Source: Brevinematales bacterium (lineage in GTDB: Bacteria > Spirochaetota > Brevinematia > Brevinematales > Thermospiraceae). From it: a stretch of 64,000 nt of DNA. The notes below the pieces were generated by a model, which ran no database searches, was not told the DNA's origin, and saw nothing but the letters and a program-made list of their open reading frames with translations. Within the stretch, counting starts at the first letter, position 1, and each line of letters opens with the position of its first letter. The stretch is from the NCBI GenBank assembly GCA_013177995.1, contig JABLXN010000001.1, positions 1 to 64,000 on the forward strand, in the 5' to 3' direction. Shown here piece by piece: positions 1-10,318 of the stretch. Position numbers and translations under genes: made by a program.

Positions 1-3000
1 CCGTCGTTGTGCTCGGGGCTTTCACCGTCTTGTTCTCCGTGAGATTGCGCTTCTGTTCAGCGGTAAGCGGCACTCTTGTGATATCCACCGAGAACTCCTT
101 GCCCACAGAACCACCAGGGAAGACCACCATCGTATTGGTGTCCTCATAGCACTCCACCACCTGTGCCTCATCCTCACCACCCATCAGTGGAGCGTTGCGC
201 ATCGCTATAACCGGAAGTCTTACCGTTTGATTGGCAGGAACATCTACATGAGTCCGAATGGTCCGATAATAAGGAGCAGAAAATTCAAGTACATATGTTC
301 CCTGAGGAACATGGGTTAATCTATAACTTCCCGAACCAAGTTGAATGGTCTGCGACAGCGGATTTCCCGTATCATCCAATCCTATACTCACCCCATCTGT
401 GCCATACATCTTCACATAGACCAATTTTGTCCCGGGGAAAACACTCCCACATACAATCCCCCATGTAGAATTGGTAATCACTATTCTGGTTTTCCTTTCA
501 TCTAAGGAGAAAGTCTGATAATCCGAAACATTGGTACCCCCAACTCCCGTGGACACCAGATCCACAATACTTCGAACAGGCACACTGCCCGTATTACTCA
601 AGGTATAGGAGAAGTGGATTTTAAGATCCTCGTTTTCCTGACTCCCTATACCCGCTCCCGGGAGATACTCAAGGAGAAATTGATTAGAATTAGTTTGTAA
701 CCTCGTCACCGTTGCCCTGGTATTTGTAATAACAATATTGGAAAACAACAAAAGAGTATTGGTTTCAAAGGTCAATAACACTCTCCTCACCTCACTCTTG
801 AACGTTCTGTTCATCAAGCGATAGGTGAGAATCCCCTCATTCTCCACAATATAAAGCGCATTATCCCCCACAAAATATCCCTCCACAGCCACAGGAGGAT
901 AACTTACAGGGAAAGTGCTATAATCCTCTCCTAAAAGAGAGGGCAAAATGGCCGTATGATTAGGTAAGTGTGTGGCTCGAACCATAATGCGCAAATTCGT
1001 GGGCGCTCGATACGTATTGCTAAAGGTAAAAGTCACTGCATCCCACCTGTTAGAAGATAACCCGGAAGCATATCTTACCCTGATAAGATGATTTCCTGCT
1101 TCATAACTTGCATTGCCCAAACCACTTATAACATCATGAATATCAACAAATCCTTCCGGAAGAAGAATTTCCACATTGGAGATGACATTGGCAGTTTGAG
1201 CGGTATTCGAGACAAAAATGGTCAGATTAGAGACAAAGGTATCAATATAAATCGTCGCACTTCCTAACCAGTGCCTTCCCTTGGGTAACGGCATCACCAT
1301 CCTTATCTCATTGGTTCGACCCGATATCACCGGCAAAGGAAGATAACCCCAGGGATCTTCTACCCATACCAAGACACTATTTGTCGTATATCCCACTTCA
1401 AAATTATCCAGAACATCATTCTGGAGAATATCATATTCTCCAGCAGCAAGGAGGTTTCCACCCGTCTTATAATCAACAACGATATTCGTAGGATCTCCAC
1501 TTATAAACCCCACATTTACTTTACGACTGAGCGTCTGCACCCGATTGGTAAAGAACCCCGGCAAAGATATTCGCAATCTCTCTATTGGCTTATCCGAGGT
1601 CACATCATTCACTACCTGGACAACTACCCGGTTGCTATGGGTTGTCGTATCAAGGTCGTTGTCATTTTCTCTATCATTGACATACACCGCATATACCGGC
1701 ATAGAAGACACCACAAGATTACTCTCACCTCTTGCCACAGCATTCGTAACAAAACTTCTCACATTGACCTTAAAGCCCTTTATCCCCGGCATGATCATGG
1801 TATTTGACAACCAGAGCACAAGAGTATCTTTTTGACCTGCAGCAAGAGGGGTACCGTATCCTAAAGTCAGTACCCCGTTCGCATAAGATCGAGAAGTAGC
1901 CATGGTATTGGAGACTCTTGTGTGCGAAAAACCATTGGTAAACTCCGGCGGGAGAAGAATAGTTACTTCATCCACCGCACTTGTTGACTTGCCGGCATTG
2001 GAGAGCACAAAAGAAAGAGCAAAGTATTTCCTGTCAAAATAAATTATCCCCGGTAAAAGCGAAACCTCTACGACAGGAGAGGGAGCCACATAATACACGG
2101 AGAGACTCCTTCCAGGCTGGAGAGAAACAGGTTTAAATTTATCATCTGTGGTATTGTAAGCGGCCTCTACCTGCCAGGTTACATTGGTATTACTATAGAA
2201 CACGCTATCATGAAGCTGAACCCATATTTCATCACTTTCCGTAGGATAGAGTGGTGCATTTCGATAATCAAGCCACATCGCCCCGTTTGAAAAAGCTCGA
2301 TTCACCCCGGCCCGCATATTCGTAAAAGTGAGAGCATTTGTCAAAAGAAGCCCTCCCGCTGAAGGCACAGGAATCTTCACCATCCTTATGAGGTTCCCTG
2401 TATCACTGTTGTTATACAAGTAGAACCGAAGACCGTTATTCGTTTCCGTCGTCCAGATCGCATTCGTCTGAGAAAGAGAAATAGCATTGGTCACTTCCAG
2501 ATAAGCGGCGGCCCTATAACCAGGCTGAATGATAGAGAGAGCGAGACTTCTCGAAGGATACGTCCCTGCCAGTACCGGTTTGGTATATCCCAAAGTATTA
2601 TCAGCATACACCTCCCAGATGATATTGGTTTCCTGACCAGGATCTATGGTATCCCATCCCCAGAAACGTACTTCATCATATCCCTCCACCGGTAAAAGAG
2701 AAGGATAATATATCCACAGCGCTCCATTGGTATTGGTCACTAAGGCCCCCCGTAGCGAGGCAAGCCCTGTGACATTCGTTATAAACGAAGGAAGAACGAT
2801 TTTCACCCACCGAATATCATTCCCCTCTCCTCCCACATTGGTAAAACCAAACACATACAGATTGGTGATAAAATCCTGTCCCACTGTATTTGGAGTACTC
2901 CAGGCCCACATTTCGGCAAAAGGATGAACAAAACTTACCTTATTGGTATATCCCTCCCGAACAACAGCCATATTCGTGAAGGAAGCATTATTTGTGTACC

Positions 3001-6000
3001 ATACCCGAACCGTAACAGAAAAATTCGTATCCCCTGCCGTCCACGTATCATACCCACGAATCACCACCCATTCCCCATTGTTTGGCATAAGCCCATAGGG
3101 ATAGTCTATCCGCACACAACTTCCATTGACACTTGAATTCCCCGTCGTAGAAAGAACCTGGAGACTACTAAAGAATGCCGAAGGATATTCAATCTCTACG
3201 GCTGAAATCAAGCGCCCTCCATTTTCAAAGCCATTCTCTATTCGATTGGAGTATATGGCTGAAGAGGCTGGAGAAGAAACTTCTCCTGGCAACACAAAGA
3301 ATCGAACCGGATCTACAAGAGTGATCACATTGGTACGAGAAAGTAAAGAGGAAACCGCATAATAATTTGTCCACTTCGGAGAACCATCGATATTGGTAGA
3401 ATTATTGGCCGCATGAACAACTATCCAGTTTGTGGCCACGACATTGGTGGTGAGTGCCACATACAGATAAAAATCATCCATGCCACCCGGTGGAATATTC
3501 GTATTAGAAAGTTTGTAGTTCACTTCCACCACGTTAGTACCACCAAGGGTGATAAACCGAAGCGCTGCGCCTGGTGAAGTTACACCCAAAAAAGCATTGC
3601 TGACCATAAAAATCTGGTTGGAGACTACTGGAGGCAAAACTATACGCAATCTTTCAAGCCTATTACTTCCCCATCCATTATTCTTCACTCTCAAACAAAT
3701 GATATTGGTGTTGGTTTTCCCGCTATAATTCCGATAAAGCACCGTGGGAAGAACCGCATATTCATAAAAGGTCGGAGGTGGAATAATGGAAACCATTTGT
3801 GTTCCCTCTGGCAATACCGCAATGGTGTTTGACCACATCCTTTGATTGGAAACAGAGGCCCGAAGAGGAAACTCCGCTTCTGTTTCTACCCTGTCCCACA
3901 AGGTCATGGTAATGGTATCACTTCTCCCTCCATAAAACTGGTTTCCATAATCCAACACAACCCGATAATACCCGGGTGCATGAAACTCAAAACCAGAGAA
4001 AACACCCCCAAGCAGGGAAGACACTGAGGTCACGTTCGTAATCATATTGGTAGGAACCAGGAAGAACACTCGCTTGATAAGATTTTCTACAGAACCATGG
4101 TTTGAAACAATATACGTAATAGTGGCCTGATTGGTGGCCGCATCAATAAACCCACCAGGAATCACCACGCCACCAGAAGCCTTTGGCCTTGGATAAAGAA
4201 AACGCAATTCCGTATTATCAGCCCCATCATTTTCAGCCAACACATAATTCGTCGTATTCCGGGCCTCCAGACGGATGATAACATTGGTGGGAGAAGCAAT
4301 ATCATCCATGAGATAACAGCTTATCATATCATTGCTTCCTGACCAGAGAGCCACCGTATTGGTATAGGCAACTTCCATCACCCAATTGCTGCCACTGTTG
4401 GTTTTATAAAGGCTGATTTGATTAGAACTTACTATCATTGAAGAGGGATACATCACATTGGTAATACCGTAAGGAAAAGTTATCCTCACCCGGAATATGG
4501 TGTTATCTTTTTCACCCGTATTTCGGAGGCTTAGTTGAAGATAGAAAGGGGAATTCTCATCCACATAGTGATGATGATTATAGGAAGCATCGGCTACTCC
4601 ATCTTCATTCAATGGCGTTACAATGGACGCCTTGAGTTCAGCGGGCGGAGTGTAGAACAAGTAACTCCAGCCACTGGACACATCCTCTTTGACCTCTGTC
4701 CAGCCATCTCCATTTCCGTTATCCACATAGGCTATATTCGTTGCCCGGATAATCACATTTGTGAGAGACTTTACATTATCATACCCTGTAAAACGAACAA
4801 TCTCCGTATAATCTTTTGGGATATTGGTATTCTGGCTATAGTAATCCACCAGAATCCATAAATACCCTTCAGTATTTGTGATATTCCCATTGGTGATATT
4901 CTTCGTCACTGTCACCGTTGCCGGTCGCCCGGATACCACAGAGGCAATGTTTGTGATCACCTTATCCACACGAATGAGAAGGCGACGGATGGAGTTCCCA
5001 GGATTTTCAGCACGATTTTTGACCACAAAACTATACTCCTGCGAAGAGAGGATATTTTTTACCTCACGAGGAGTCTGATATGCCTCTGCTTTTGGTGGTT
5101 TTTTGCGAACAAGAAAGTGTTGTGTAGGATAGGAAATACTTATCCCATTGGTTACTGGCTTTGTCCCCGGAAGAGCAGAATAACTCACCACCATAATCCG
5201 GTTAGACATTTCGTTGGTACCCGGAGCAGGGATATCAAGGTTGGTTGTGGTAAGATTTAAAAAACTCACCGTATCATTTCCACTTCCTGCGGCAAGTACA
5301 CGATTGTCATTCGAATAGAGAAGGGATATCTTTCTCTGGGCTGAATCATAAAAGATGGAAGAGCACACGGCACTTTTTATAGAAGAAGAGTCCACCAGAA
5401 ATCCTGGAGGTAAGAAAATATCCACATGGGCAATATCGGCATTGTTATCCACCATTTCATTGGTATCTTTGGCCGCTATATCCACAAACCATGTCTTGGA
5501 TTCTCCTTCGTACACAAAATTTGGTCGAACAGAAGCAATACCAACCGGATCATTAGCCGTTCGGAAACAAAGCGTATTGCTATCAAAGAAAGCCCCTCCC
5601 CAATCTGCCACATCCCCCGCCATGGCTTTTGCAGGACCTGTTGTGGCAACTCGTCCCCACGTGGTATCAGGATATTTTTCATTATTGACATACACTTCAA
5701 AAGTCTTGCCCACCACATCACCGGCTGAAGAGGTGAAGAAATTACTCACCACAACCACTATCATGTACTGGTGAGTGACATTTATATCTCCCCCAAAGAA
5801 ATCAGGATGAAAAACCTCCGCTGTGGCGCCTGCAGCAAACCGAATTTTGAGAAGCCTGCCATTCTCCTTAAGCGATAACGCAGCGCTTCCCGCGGAAGGA
5901 TTCATGTCCCCAAACGTCTTCGCAAAGGTTTTATACACCGTCTTATTCGTATGCATCCAGAAAACCGCTACCGTATTGGTAAACGCCGCCCAATTGGTAT

Positions 6001-7087
6001 GAGAAAAGGCTTCTGGCAATCGAATAAATAACTCCTGTACTCCCGCCTCTGTAGTGGTACTAAACCATGGTTTGATCGCTATAGTAAGGACATTCGTTGA
6101 TCCTGCCTTTGTCATAACAGGACTAATCTCGGCAATGTTACTGGCCGAAATAGTCCGAATGGTAAAATTGTCCACATTCAAAAGAAGCCTTTCCGCGTCA
6201 CCACGGTTATTAGCCAATCCAAACACGACCATCAATTCATTAGAAAAAATAACAGGCACCTTTGCTACAAGGTAAAAAGTGTTCAGATACGTGGTTGTTG
6301 TTCCATCCCAGTTCTGTTGAGAAACCCCATTGGGATTTGGATTGATATACAATGAAGCATATTTACCATCCATGGTAACACGAATCTTGATATGATTGTT
6401 ATTGTTGGAGTAGTTATTCAATGTCCCGCCTGGTTCGACGGTATTTGTCCCCCACCGATCATCATAACACCAGTTCATAATCCCCCGAAGATCCGATGTA
6501 GCAACTCCATCTGGCCTCACAACAGCACTGAAATCAATCACATTACTGGGAGAACCACTTTCATTCAGAGACCACAGACTTCTCGGCTGGGTGTTTGCTT
6601 CTCCTGCCAGTTTTGGATGATACACCTCGGAGAAAAAGAGGTAGTTTGCATATTTATTGGAAATACCACTCACCAGAGGATCATACTGAACTATCCCTAC
6701 ATTAAAGGCTGCTTTTTTCCGGCCAGATTCCTCATAAATACCTTCATCACTATCCAGAGAAAGAAGAGTTCTTGTAAATTCAAAACCAAAAGGACGTTCT
6801 TCCGTAGCAGAGAAACGTACATTGGTATAACGGGCAAAAAATCCAAAGAGTTCGGCATAATATTCGGTAGTAAGACCATCCCCTGAAAATTGAAGCAGTC
6901 CTCCCGAAGGAGCAATGGTCATATTGTGGGCTTCGTTATGAATACCCGCCTGCAGAGAATACAAAAATTTATATTGCCAGAAACCGTTCGAAGAAGCAAA
7001 ATCATCGTAGTAAACATATCCCCATACTTTACTTACTACAATTATGGCTAAAAGCCACCCTCTTATCCCTCTTTTCCTCGTCCACAT
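1..7087 (-). CDS. Giant secreted modular surface protein (3' end outside window)
   Basis: One open minus-strand frame runs from an ATG at 7087 to the window edge, at least 2362 codons. I translated stretches at both ends and through the middle and found the same frame open everywhere. The start follows AGAGGG. The N-terminus (MWTRKRGIRGWLLAIIVV) looks like a signal peptide. Residues about 20-300 form a non-repeated head. After that, degenerate modules of about 130-165 residues recur. Each has a core like 'IRRVRIxxPxGxTNV' and a tail like 'YxxPLxAGxxDxI'; cores lie near 5430, 4985, 4495, 4075, 3655, 3200, 2815, 2390, 1965, 1580, 1180 and 790. Around 240-470 a carboxypeptidase-regulatory/PEGA-like fold appears (GSGSYRLTHVPQGTYVLEF). 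No catalytic motif was recognised. A cell-surface or exported structural or adhesive role is inference. It diverges from the 7356 gene. Confidence 0.8.
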   Translation of the reverse strand, partial: MWTRKRGIRGWLLAIIVVSKVWGYVYYDDFASSNGFWQYKFLYSLQAGIHNEAHNMTIAPSGGLLQFSGDGLTTEYYAELFGFFARYTNVRFSATEERPFGFEFTRTLLSLDSDEGIYEESGRKKAAFNVGIVQYDPLVSGISNKYANYLFFSEVYHPKLAGEANTQPRSLWSLNESGSPSNVIDFSAVVRPDGVATSDLRGIMNWCYDDRWGTNTVEPGGTLNNYSNNNNHIKIRVTMDGKYASLYINPNPNGVSQQNWDGTTTTYLNTFYLVAKVPVIFSNELMVVFGLANNRGDAERLLLNVDNFTIRTISASNIAEISPVMTKAGSTNVLTIAIKPWFSTTTEAGVQELFIRLPEAFSHTNWAAFTNTVAVFWMHTNKTVYKTFAKTFGDMNPSAGSAALSLKENGRLLKIRFAAGATAEVFHPDFFGGDINVTHQYMIVVVVSNFFTSSAGDVVGKTFEVYVNNEKYPDTTWGRVATTGPAKAMAGDVADWGGAFFDSNTLCFRTANDPVGIASVRPNFVYEGESKTWFVDIAAKDTNEMVDNNADIAHVDIFLPPGFLVDSSSIKSAVCSSIFYDSAQRKISLLYSNDNRVLAAGSGNDTVSFLNLTTTNLDIPAPGTNEMSNRIMVVSYSALPGTKPVTNGISISYPTQHFLVRKKPPKAEAYQTPREVKNILSSQEYSFVVKNRAENPGNSIRRLLIRVDKVITNIASVVSGRPATVTVTKNITNGNITNTEGYLWILVDYYSQNTNIPKDYTEIVRFTGYDNVKSLTNVIIRATNIAYVDNGNGDGWTEVKEDVSSGWSYLFYTPPAELKASIVTPLNEDGVADASYNHHHYVDENSPFYLQLSLRNTGEKDNTIFRVRITFPYGITNVMYPSSMIVSSNQISLYKTNSGSNWVMEVAYTNTVALWSGSNDMISCYLMDDIASPTNVIIRLEARNTTNYVLAENDGADNTELRFLYPRPKASGGVVIPGGFIDAATNQATITYIVSNHGSVENLIKRVFFLVPTNMITNVTSVSSLLGGVFSGFEFHAPGYYRVVLDYGNQFYGGRSDTITMTLWDRVETEAEFPLRASVSNQRMWSNTIAVLPEGTQMVSIIPPPTFYEYAVLPTVLYRNYSGKTNTNIICLRVKNNGWGSNRLERLRIVLPPVVSNQIFMVSNAFLGVTSPGAALRFITLGGTNVVEVNYKLSNTNIPPGGMDDFYLYVALTTNVVATNWIVVHAANNSTNIDGSPKWTNYYAVSSLLSRTNVITLVDPVRFFVLPGEVSSPASSAIYSNRIENGFENGGRLISAVEIEYPSAFFSSLQVLSTTGNSSVNGSCVRIDYPYGLMPNNGEWVVIRGYDTWTAGDTNFSVTVRVWYTNNASFTNMAVVREGYTNKVSFVHPFAEMWAWSTPNTVGQDFITNLYVFGFTNVGGEGNDIRWVKIVLPSFITNVTGLASLRGALVTNTNGALWIYYPSLLPVEGYDEVRFWGWDTIDPGQETNIIWEVYADNTLGYTKPVLAGTYPSRSLALSIIQPGYRAAAYLEVTNAISLSQTNAIWTTETNNGLRFYLYNNSDTGNLIRMVKIPVPSAGGLLLTNALTFTNMRAGVNRAFSNGAMWLDYRNAPLYPTESDEIWVQLHDSVFYSNTNVTWQVEAAYNTTDDKFKPVSLQPGRSLSVYYVAPSPVVEVSLLPGIIYFDRKYFALSFVLSNAGKSTSAVDEVTILLPPEFTNGFSHTRVSNTMATSRSYANGVLTLGYGTPLAAGQKDTLVLWLSNTMIMPGIKGFKVNVRSFVTNAVARGESNLVVSSMPVYAVYVNDRENDNDLDTTTHSNRVVVQVVNDVTSDKPIERLRISLPGFFTNRVQTLSRKVNVGFISGDPTNIVVDYKTGGNLLAAGEYDILQNDVLDNFEVGYTTNSVLVWVEDPWGYLPLPVISGRTNEIRMVMPLPKGRHWLGSATIYIDTFVSNLTIFVSNTAQTANVISNVEILLPEGFVDIHDVISGLGNASYEAGNHLIRVRYASGLSSNRWDAVTFTFSNTYRAPTNLRIMVRATHLPNHTAILPSLLGEDYSTFPVSYPPVAVEGYFVGDNALYIVENEGILTYRLMNRTFKSEVRRVLLTFETNTLLLFSNIVITNTRATVTRLQTNSNQFLLEYLPGAGIGSQENEDLKIHFSYTLSNTGSVPVRSIVDLVSTGVGGTNVSDYQTFSLDERKTRIVITNSTWGIVCGSVFPGTKLVYVKMYGTDGVSIGLDDTGNPLSQTIQLGSGSYRLTHVPQGTYVLEFSAPYYRTIRTHVDVPANQTVRLPVIAMRNAPLMGGEDEAQVVECYEDTNTMVVFPGGSVGKEFSVDITRVPLTAEQKRNLTENKTVKAPSTTT

Positions 7088-7355
7088 AGCAACCCTCTTT
7101 TTTTATATAAAAATTTCTCTTTTTCCCTACCATTGTCTTTTATCAATCCTTTTAGAGAGATTTTGCCTCTCAATAATATATATCTCTTTCTCACTCCAAA
7201 ATGGAAATTTTTTGAAAAATTTTTTAAAAAAACTCCCTGCTCATCTATCTTCTGGAGCCTCATCCTCATACCCTCTCCATCTTTTTTTCTTAAATCTATA
7301 AATTTCTTTGCCCTCTCTATCCGATAATAACACAAAAGATCCCAAGGAGGTTACC
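7088..7355. promoter_or_regulatory. Divergent intergenic region
   Basis: This AT-rich stretch separates the giant minus-strand gene from the plus-strand HAMP gene and must carry both promoters. A TCCGATAA at 7320-7327 resembles a sigma28 -10 (GCCGATAA). The nearest TAAA-type -35 (TAAATTTC, 7299-7306) is two bases too far away, so this is only suggestive. No convincing sigma70 pair was found for the minus-strand gene. Confidence 0.3.
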
Positions 7356-7862
7356 GTGAAAGAGACAAAGAATAAGAAAATGCGCTGGAGATATTTTATC
7401 GACAAGCCATTTCAGATTCGGTTCATTGCGAGGTTTTCTTTCCTTATCGTCTTAGGTCTTGTGGCTTCTCTTCTTTTTATGGGGGTATTTTACAGGCAAA
7501 GATATTCCAAAAACCTTTTCTATCAGGTCAAAAACGTAGAAGAATTCAAGGAAAAGGCGAAAACCAACCCTGAACTCCCATACTATGAAGTGTTCGATAT
7601 GAGCAAAGCCTACAATGAATTTGAAATTCAGATGTGGCCCATGATCTGGCTGAGTGTGGTGTACCTCATTCTCATTGCTGTTTTCGGGCTTTTTATTTCT
7701 CACAAGATGGCAGGTCCTATCTATCGTATAAAGAAAACCTTAGACGAAGCAGCTGATGGCAAGATTGATATCAAGACGCTTGAATTTCGCCTTCGAAAGC
7801 AGGATGAACTTCATGACCTTGTCAAAAGCCTCAATCGCTTTTTGAATAAACTCAACAAATAA
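7356..7862 (+). CDS. Small membrane protein with HAMP domain
   Basis: The GTG at 7356 is chosen because AAGGAGG (7344-7350) sits five bases upstream. The in-frame ATG at 7308 has no ribosome-binding site and would add 16 residues of poor context. The 168-residue product has a membrane segment near residues 25-45, a periplasmic loop of about 55 residues, and a second membrane segment near 98-118. A HAMP-like linker follows (SHKMAGPIYRIKKTLDEAADGKID), and the protein then ends. HAMP linkers normally pass signals to kinase, cyclase or chemoreceptor domains, and none is present here. It may act as a stand-alone subunit, but the partner is unknown. A hairpin terminator follows at 7891. Confidence 0.75.
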   Translation: MKETKNKKMRWRYFIDKPFQIRFIARFSFLIVLGLVASLLFMGVFYRQRYSKNLFYQVKNVEEFKEKAKTNPELPYYEVFDMSKAYNEFEIQMWPMIWLSVVYLILIAVFGLFISHKMAGPIYRIKKTLDEAADGKIDIKTLEFRLRKQDELHDLVKSLNRFLNKLNK

Positions 7863-7890
7863 AACCATTCCTCTTCTCATTGCAAACAAG

Positions 7891-7934
7891 GCCTGTCCCG
7901 AAGCTTCACAAGAAGCTCAAAGGACAGGCTTTTT
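7891..7934 (+). terminator. Rho-independent terminator after the HAMP gene
   Basis: GCCTGTCC (7891-7898) pairs with GGACAGGC (7922-7929) and is followed by five T. The stem encloses a 23-nt loop that can itself fold (GAAGCTT with AGAAGCTC). It lies 28 nt past the stop codon at 7862. Confidence 0.75.
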
Positions 7935-8081
7935 ATCAAAACAAACCAACTGAGAGGTTTTTTCTCTAACTAAAAACCCAAGAGAAATTCCTTGCACAAA
8001 CACCCCTTGATTCCCACTTTTCGCTTTATTCGGCCAAAAACAACTCATATTCGTAATATTCGTACAAGGGACTCTAAAGGC

Positions 8082-8112
8082 AAAAAAAGCTGTCCAGGGT
8101 TGCTGGACAGCT
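8082..8112 (-). terminator. Terminator of the AT-rich RND operon
   Basis: On the minus strand AGCTGTCCAG (8112-8103) pairs with CTGGACAGCT (8097-8088) across a 5-nt loop. A run of T follows (complement of the A run 8082-8088). It sits 9 nt beyond the stop codon at 8121. Confidence 0.85.
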
Positions 8113-8120
8113 TTCTATAT

Positions 8121-9569
8121 TTAAAAACTTGAACTCACTTCAAGATAGAACATATCATATTCTTTATAGGAGGTGAGGGTAGCCTTCCCTTTTCCATCTA
8201 TCCCACAGATTCCCGCTTTAAAATCAAGTCCCATAATTGGAGAATACACAATCTCAAAATTTCCCATTATAGCACTATTATCTATAAAACTTTTTATTAT
8301 ATCATTATCCTTAAATTTGTCGATAAAATTATCAGTATTTGCTATTCCAAATAGTTTGAATTTTAACTTATCATCAAAGAAGCCCTTTTCAATATTGAAA
8401 GTGAAATAATCCTGAAGTTTTTCTTCCTTGTATCCCCTTTCCATAAACAGTCCATGAGCTATCTGGAAGTTGATATACCATCCACCATCAAAGTTCTTAT
8501 CAAGCCCAATAATCCACTTTACATATGGTTCTTTGAGAATAACTTCTTCATTTGTAATATTTGTGACAATCGTAGTGGGAGGAAAAGGGATAGGTGTTTT
8601 AACTGTAGTATAGGTGGTTGTTTTTACTTCATCCGGAATAAAAATAGCAAGCTCACATCTATTGACAAATATACCCCAGTCTTTTTCAAGATCGAATCCT
8701 ATTTCAGTTTCTTTATGATAAGCCATTTTATAGCTTTTTGATAAAACTGTAACATTTGTTTCTGACATTGATGGAAAATTTATAGCGTTGCTATTTTCAA
8801 GATAGATTTCACTTATATACGGTATGTCGTTTTGTCTTCTTGCAACATTAATTGAAAAATCAAAGCCAAAAACCTTTCCAAAGATTTTTCCAGCTAATGT
8901 CGAATTGGTAAGATTAAATTCAGGATATTTCACCTCGCCAGTCCAATTCTCATCAATATCAACAGAAGTAACACTTTCGGAAATTTTTTCTTTGATTCGT
9001 GAAGTAAGTTTTTCCTCAATAAATCTTACGGGAAGAATCGACTGTCCCTGGTAAGGTTCCCACACAAATTGAACTCCATAATCATTAAGGAAAGGAAAGT
9101 AGTAAGTGAAATTAAAGGCAAATAGAGGAATTTTCCTGCCAAGATCAGTTATTTTTGATAAATCCTGAGGATTTAACACATCTGTGGGATTAACCTTATC
9201 AGCCTTCCCCCAGCTTATTCTTTGTTTTCCAACTACAAAATCAAGTCCATCGAAAACAAAATTATTAGCAGAAACATAGGCTTCATCAAGATAAATGGTA
9301 AGTGGATAAAGATAGCTTGAATTTTCAAGCATATCCTTTGAAGAAGTTTCTGATAGAGGATATGGAGTATAATTTATCCCAAATGAACCAAAGAAGTTGA
9401 TATCTTCGGACAACTTTGTATTTGCTTTAAAAAATGCTTCATTTTCATTATATAGATAACTGAAGTTGGATAGAGATATTCCAATAAAACTTGATATTTC
9501 AACATTTAGATCTGTTTCCGCATAGATGAAAGAAGAGATTAACAAGAATAAAAAAATTATCCTTTTCAT
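8121..9569 (-). CDS. Outer-membrane beta-barrel protein, DUF1302-like
   Basis: The ATG at 9569 is preferred over the GTG at 9575 because AGGAGG overlaps that GTG and is five bases from the ATG. The 482-residue product starts with a signal peptide (MKRIIFLFLLISSFIYA). The rest is rich in alternating aromatic/polar strands and ends in an aromatic residue (LEVSSSF), as outer-membrane barrels do. 'GKQRISWGKADKVNPTDVLN' near residue 115 is the pattern I associate with DUF1302-type porin-like proteins that accompany RND exporters. It is last in the TetR-RND-LolA-like operon, 11 nt after the LolA-like gene. A role as the outer-membrane partner of the exporter is inferred from context. Confidence 0.75.
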   Translation of the reverse strand: MKRIIFLFLLISSFIYAETDLNVEISSFIGISLSNFSYLYNENEAFFKANTKLSEDINFFGSFGINYTPYPLSETSSKDMLENSSYLYPLTIYLDEAYVSANNFVFDGLDFVVGKQRISWGKADKVNPTDVLNPQDLSKITDLGRKIPLFAFNFTYYFPFLNDYGVQFVWEPYQGQSILPVRFIEEKLTSRIKEKISESVTSVDIDENWTGEVKYPEFNLTNSTLAGKIFGKVFGFDFSINVARRQNDIPYISEIYLENSNAINFPSMSETNVTVLSKSYKMAYHKETEIGFDLEKDWGIFVNRCELAIFIPDEVKTTTYTTVKTPIPFPPTTIVTNITNEEVILKEPYVKWIIGLDKNFDGGWYINFQIAHGLFMERGYKEEKLQDYFTFNIEKGFFDDKLKFKLFGIANTDNFIDKFKDNDIIKSFIDNSAIMGNFEIVYSPIMGLDFKAGICGIDGKGKATLTSYKEYDMFYLEVSSSF

Positions 9570-9580
9570 AGACACCTCCT

Positions 9581-10309
9581 TTAGTTGGAAGAGTTTTTTA
9601 AGAATCTTTCAGTAAAAATACCTTTTCCCTCAAGCCCACTATCAAAAATTATTTCTTTTATTTTTATTTCTGTGAAGTGATTTTTTGTGAGGTCTTCCAT
9701 TTTTATATGGGTTAAAGCCCAATAATTACCTTTTTTTTCTGCGGCAATGATTGTTAATACTTTTTTGAGTTCATTATTTGAATACATTTCAAGTTTTTTT
9801 GGTAGAAAATTCTGTTTTTCTACTTCCATAATTATCTTGTTATATGAAGAATCTGAATCGGGTTTCTTTGTCAATTCAAGTTGAATGATTTTATCATCCT
9901 CTTTTATAACCTTACTATCAAAATCCTTTGAATATTCATAACTACCAATTTCTCTGTATGAAAAATCAGTCCCCTGAAAGTTTTGGTTTTTCATACTTCC
10001 CTCAATTCTTCGTGTTTTTTTGTAAGCAGGTAAGTAGATATACATTTCTTGTTCAGACAAAACGAGTATACCAATGTCTTTAACATTTGATGGGCTTACA
10101 AATTTAACGACTCTTCTGCTTTTTCCTGCACTCCATATCTTCATTACTCTTGTTTCTTTAACAGTCCCTTTTTCACCAAGAATAACCTCACAGGTTGCCA
10201 TTTGATCTGAAAATCCAGTAAGTGATTTTTCGACCCTCTCAAGAACTTCCTGTCCCGTAAGTGAAAATAAATTTCCCGCAATCACAAGAAAAAAGAAATA
10301 TTTCTTCAT
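9581..10309 (-). CDS. LolA-like outer membrane lipoprotein-sorting protein
   Basis: The 242-residue product has a signal peptide (MKKYFFFLVIAGNLFSLTG). After it come the features of the LolA-like family encoded next to MMPL exporters (COG2834-type): 'MKIWSAGKSRRVVKFVSPSNVKDIG', then 'EMYIYLPAYKKTRRIEGS' and 'FQGTDFSYREIG'. These proteins fold as a half-barrel that can bind lipid. Here it would work in the periplasm between the RND pump (9 nt upstream) and the beta-barrel protein (11 nt downstream). The substrate is not known. Its base composition is as AT-rich as the rest of the operon. Confidence 0.8.
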   Translation of the reverse strand: MKKYFFFLVIAGNLFSLTGQEVLERVEKSLTGFSDQMATCEVILGEKGTVKETRVMKIWSAGKSRRVVKFVSPSNVKDIGILVLSEQEMYIYLPAYKKTRRIEGSMKNQNFQGTDFSYREIGSYEYSKDFDSKVIKEDDKIIQLELTKKPDSDSSYNKIIMEVEKQNFLPKKLEMYSNNELKKVLTIIAAEKKGNYWALTHIKMEDLTKNHFTEIKIKEIIFDSGLEGKGIFTERFLKNSSN

Positions 10310-10318
10310 AACCTCCTC

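Noticed and set aside
5355-5774. Plus-strand open frames within the first 7 kb
   Set aside because: They are antisense to the continuous minus-strand frame, have no ribosome-binding sites and show no domains.
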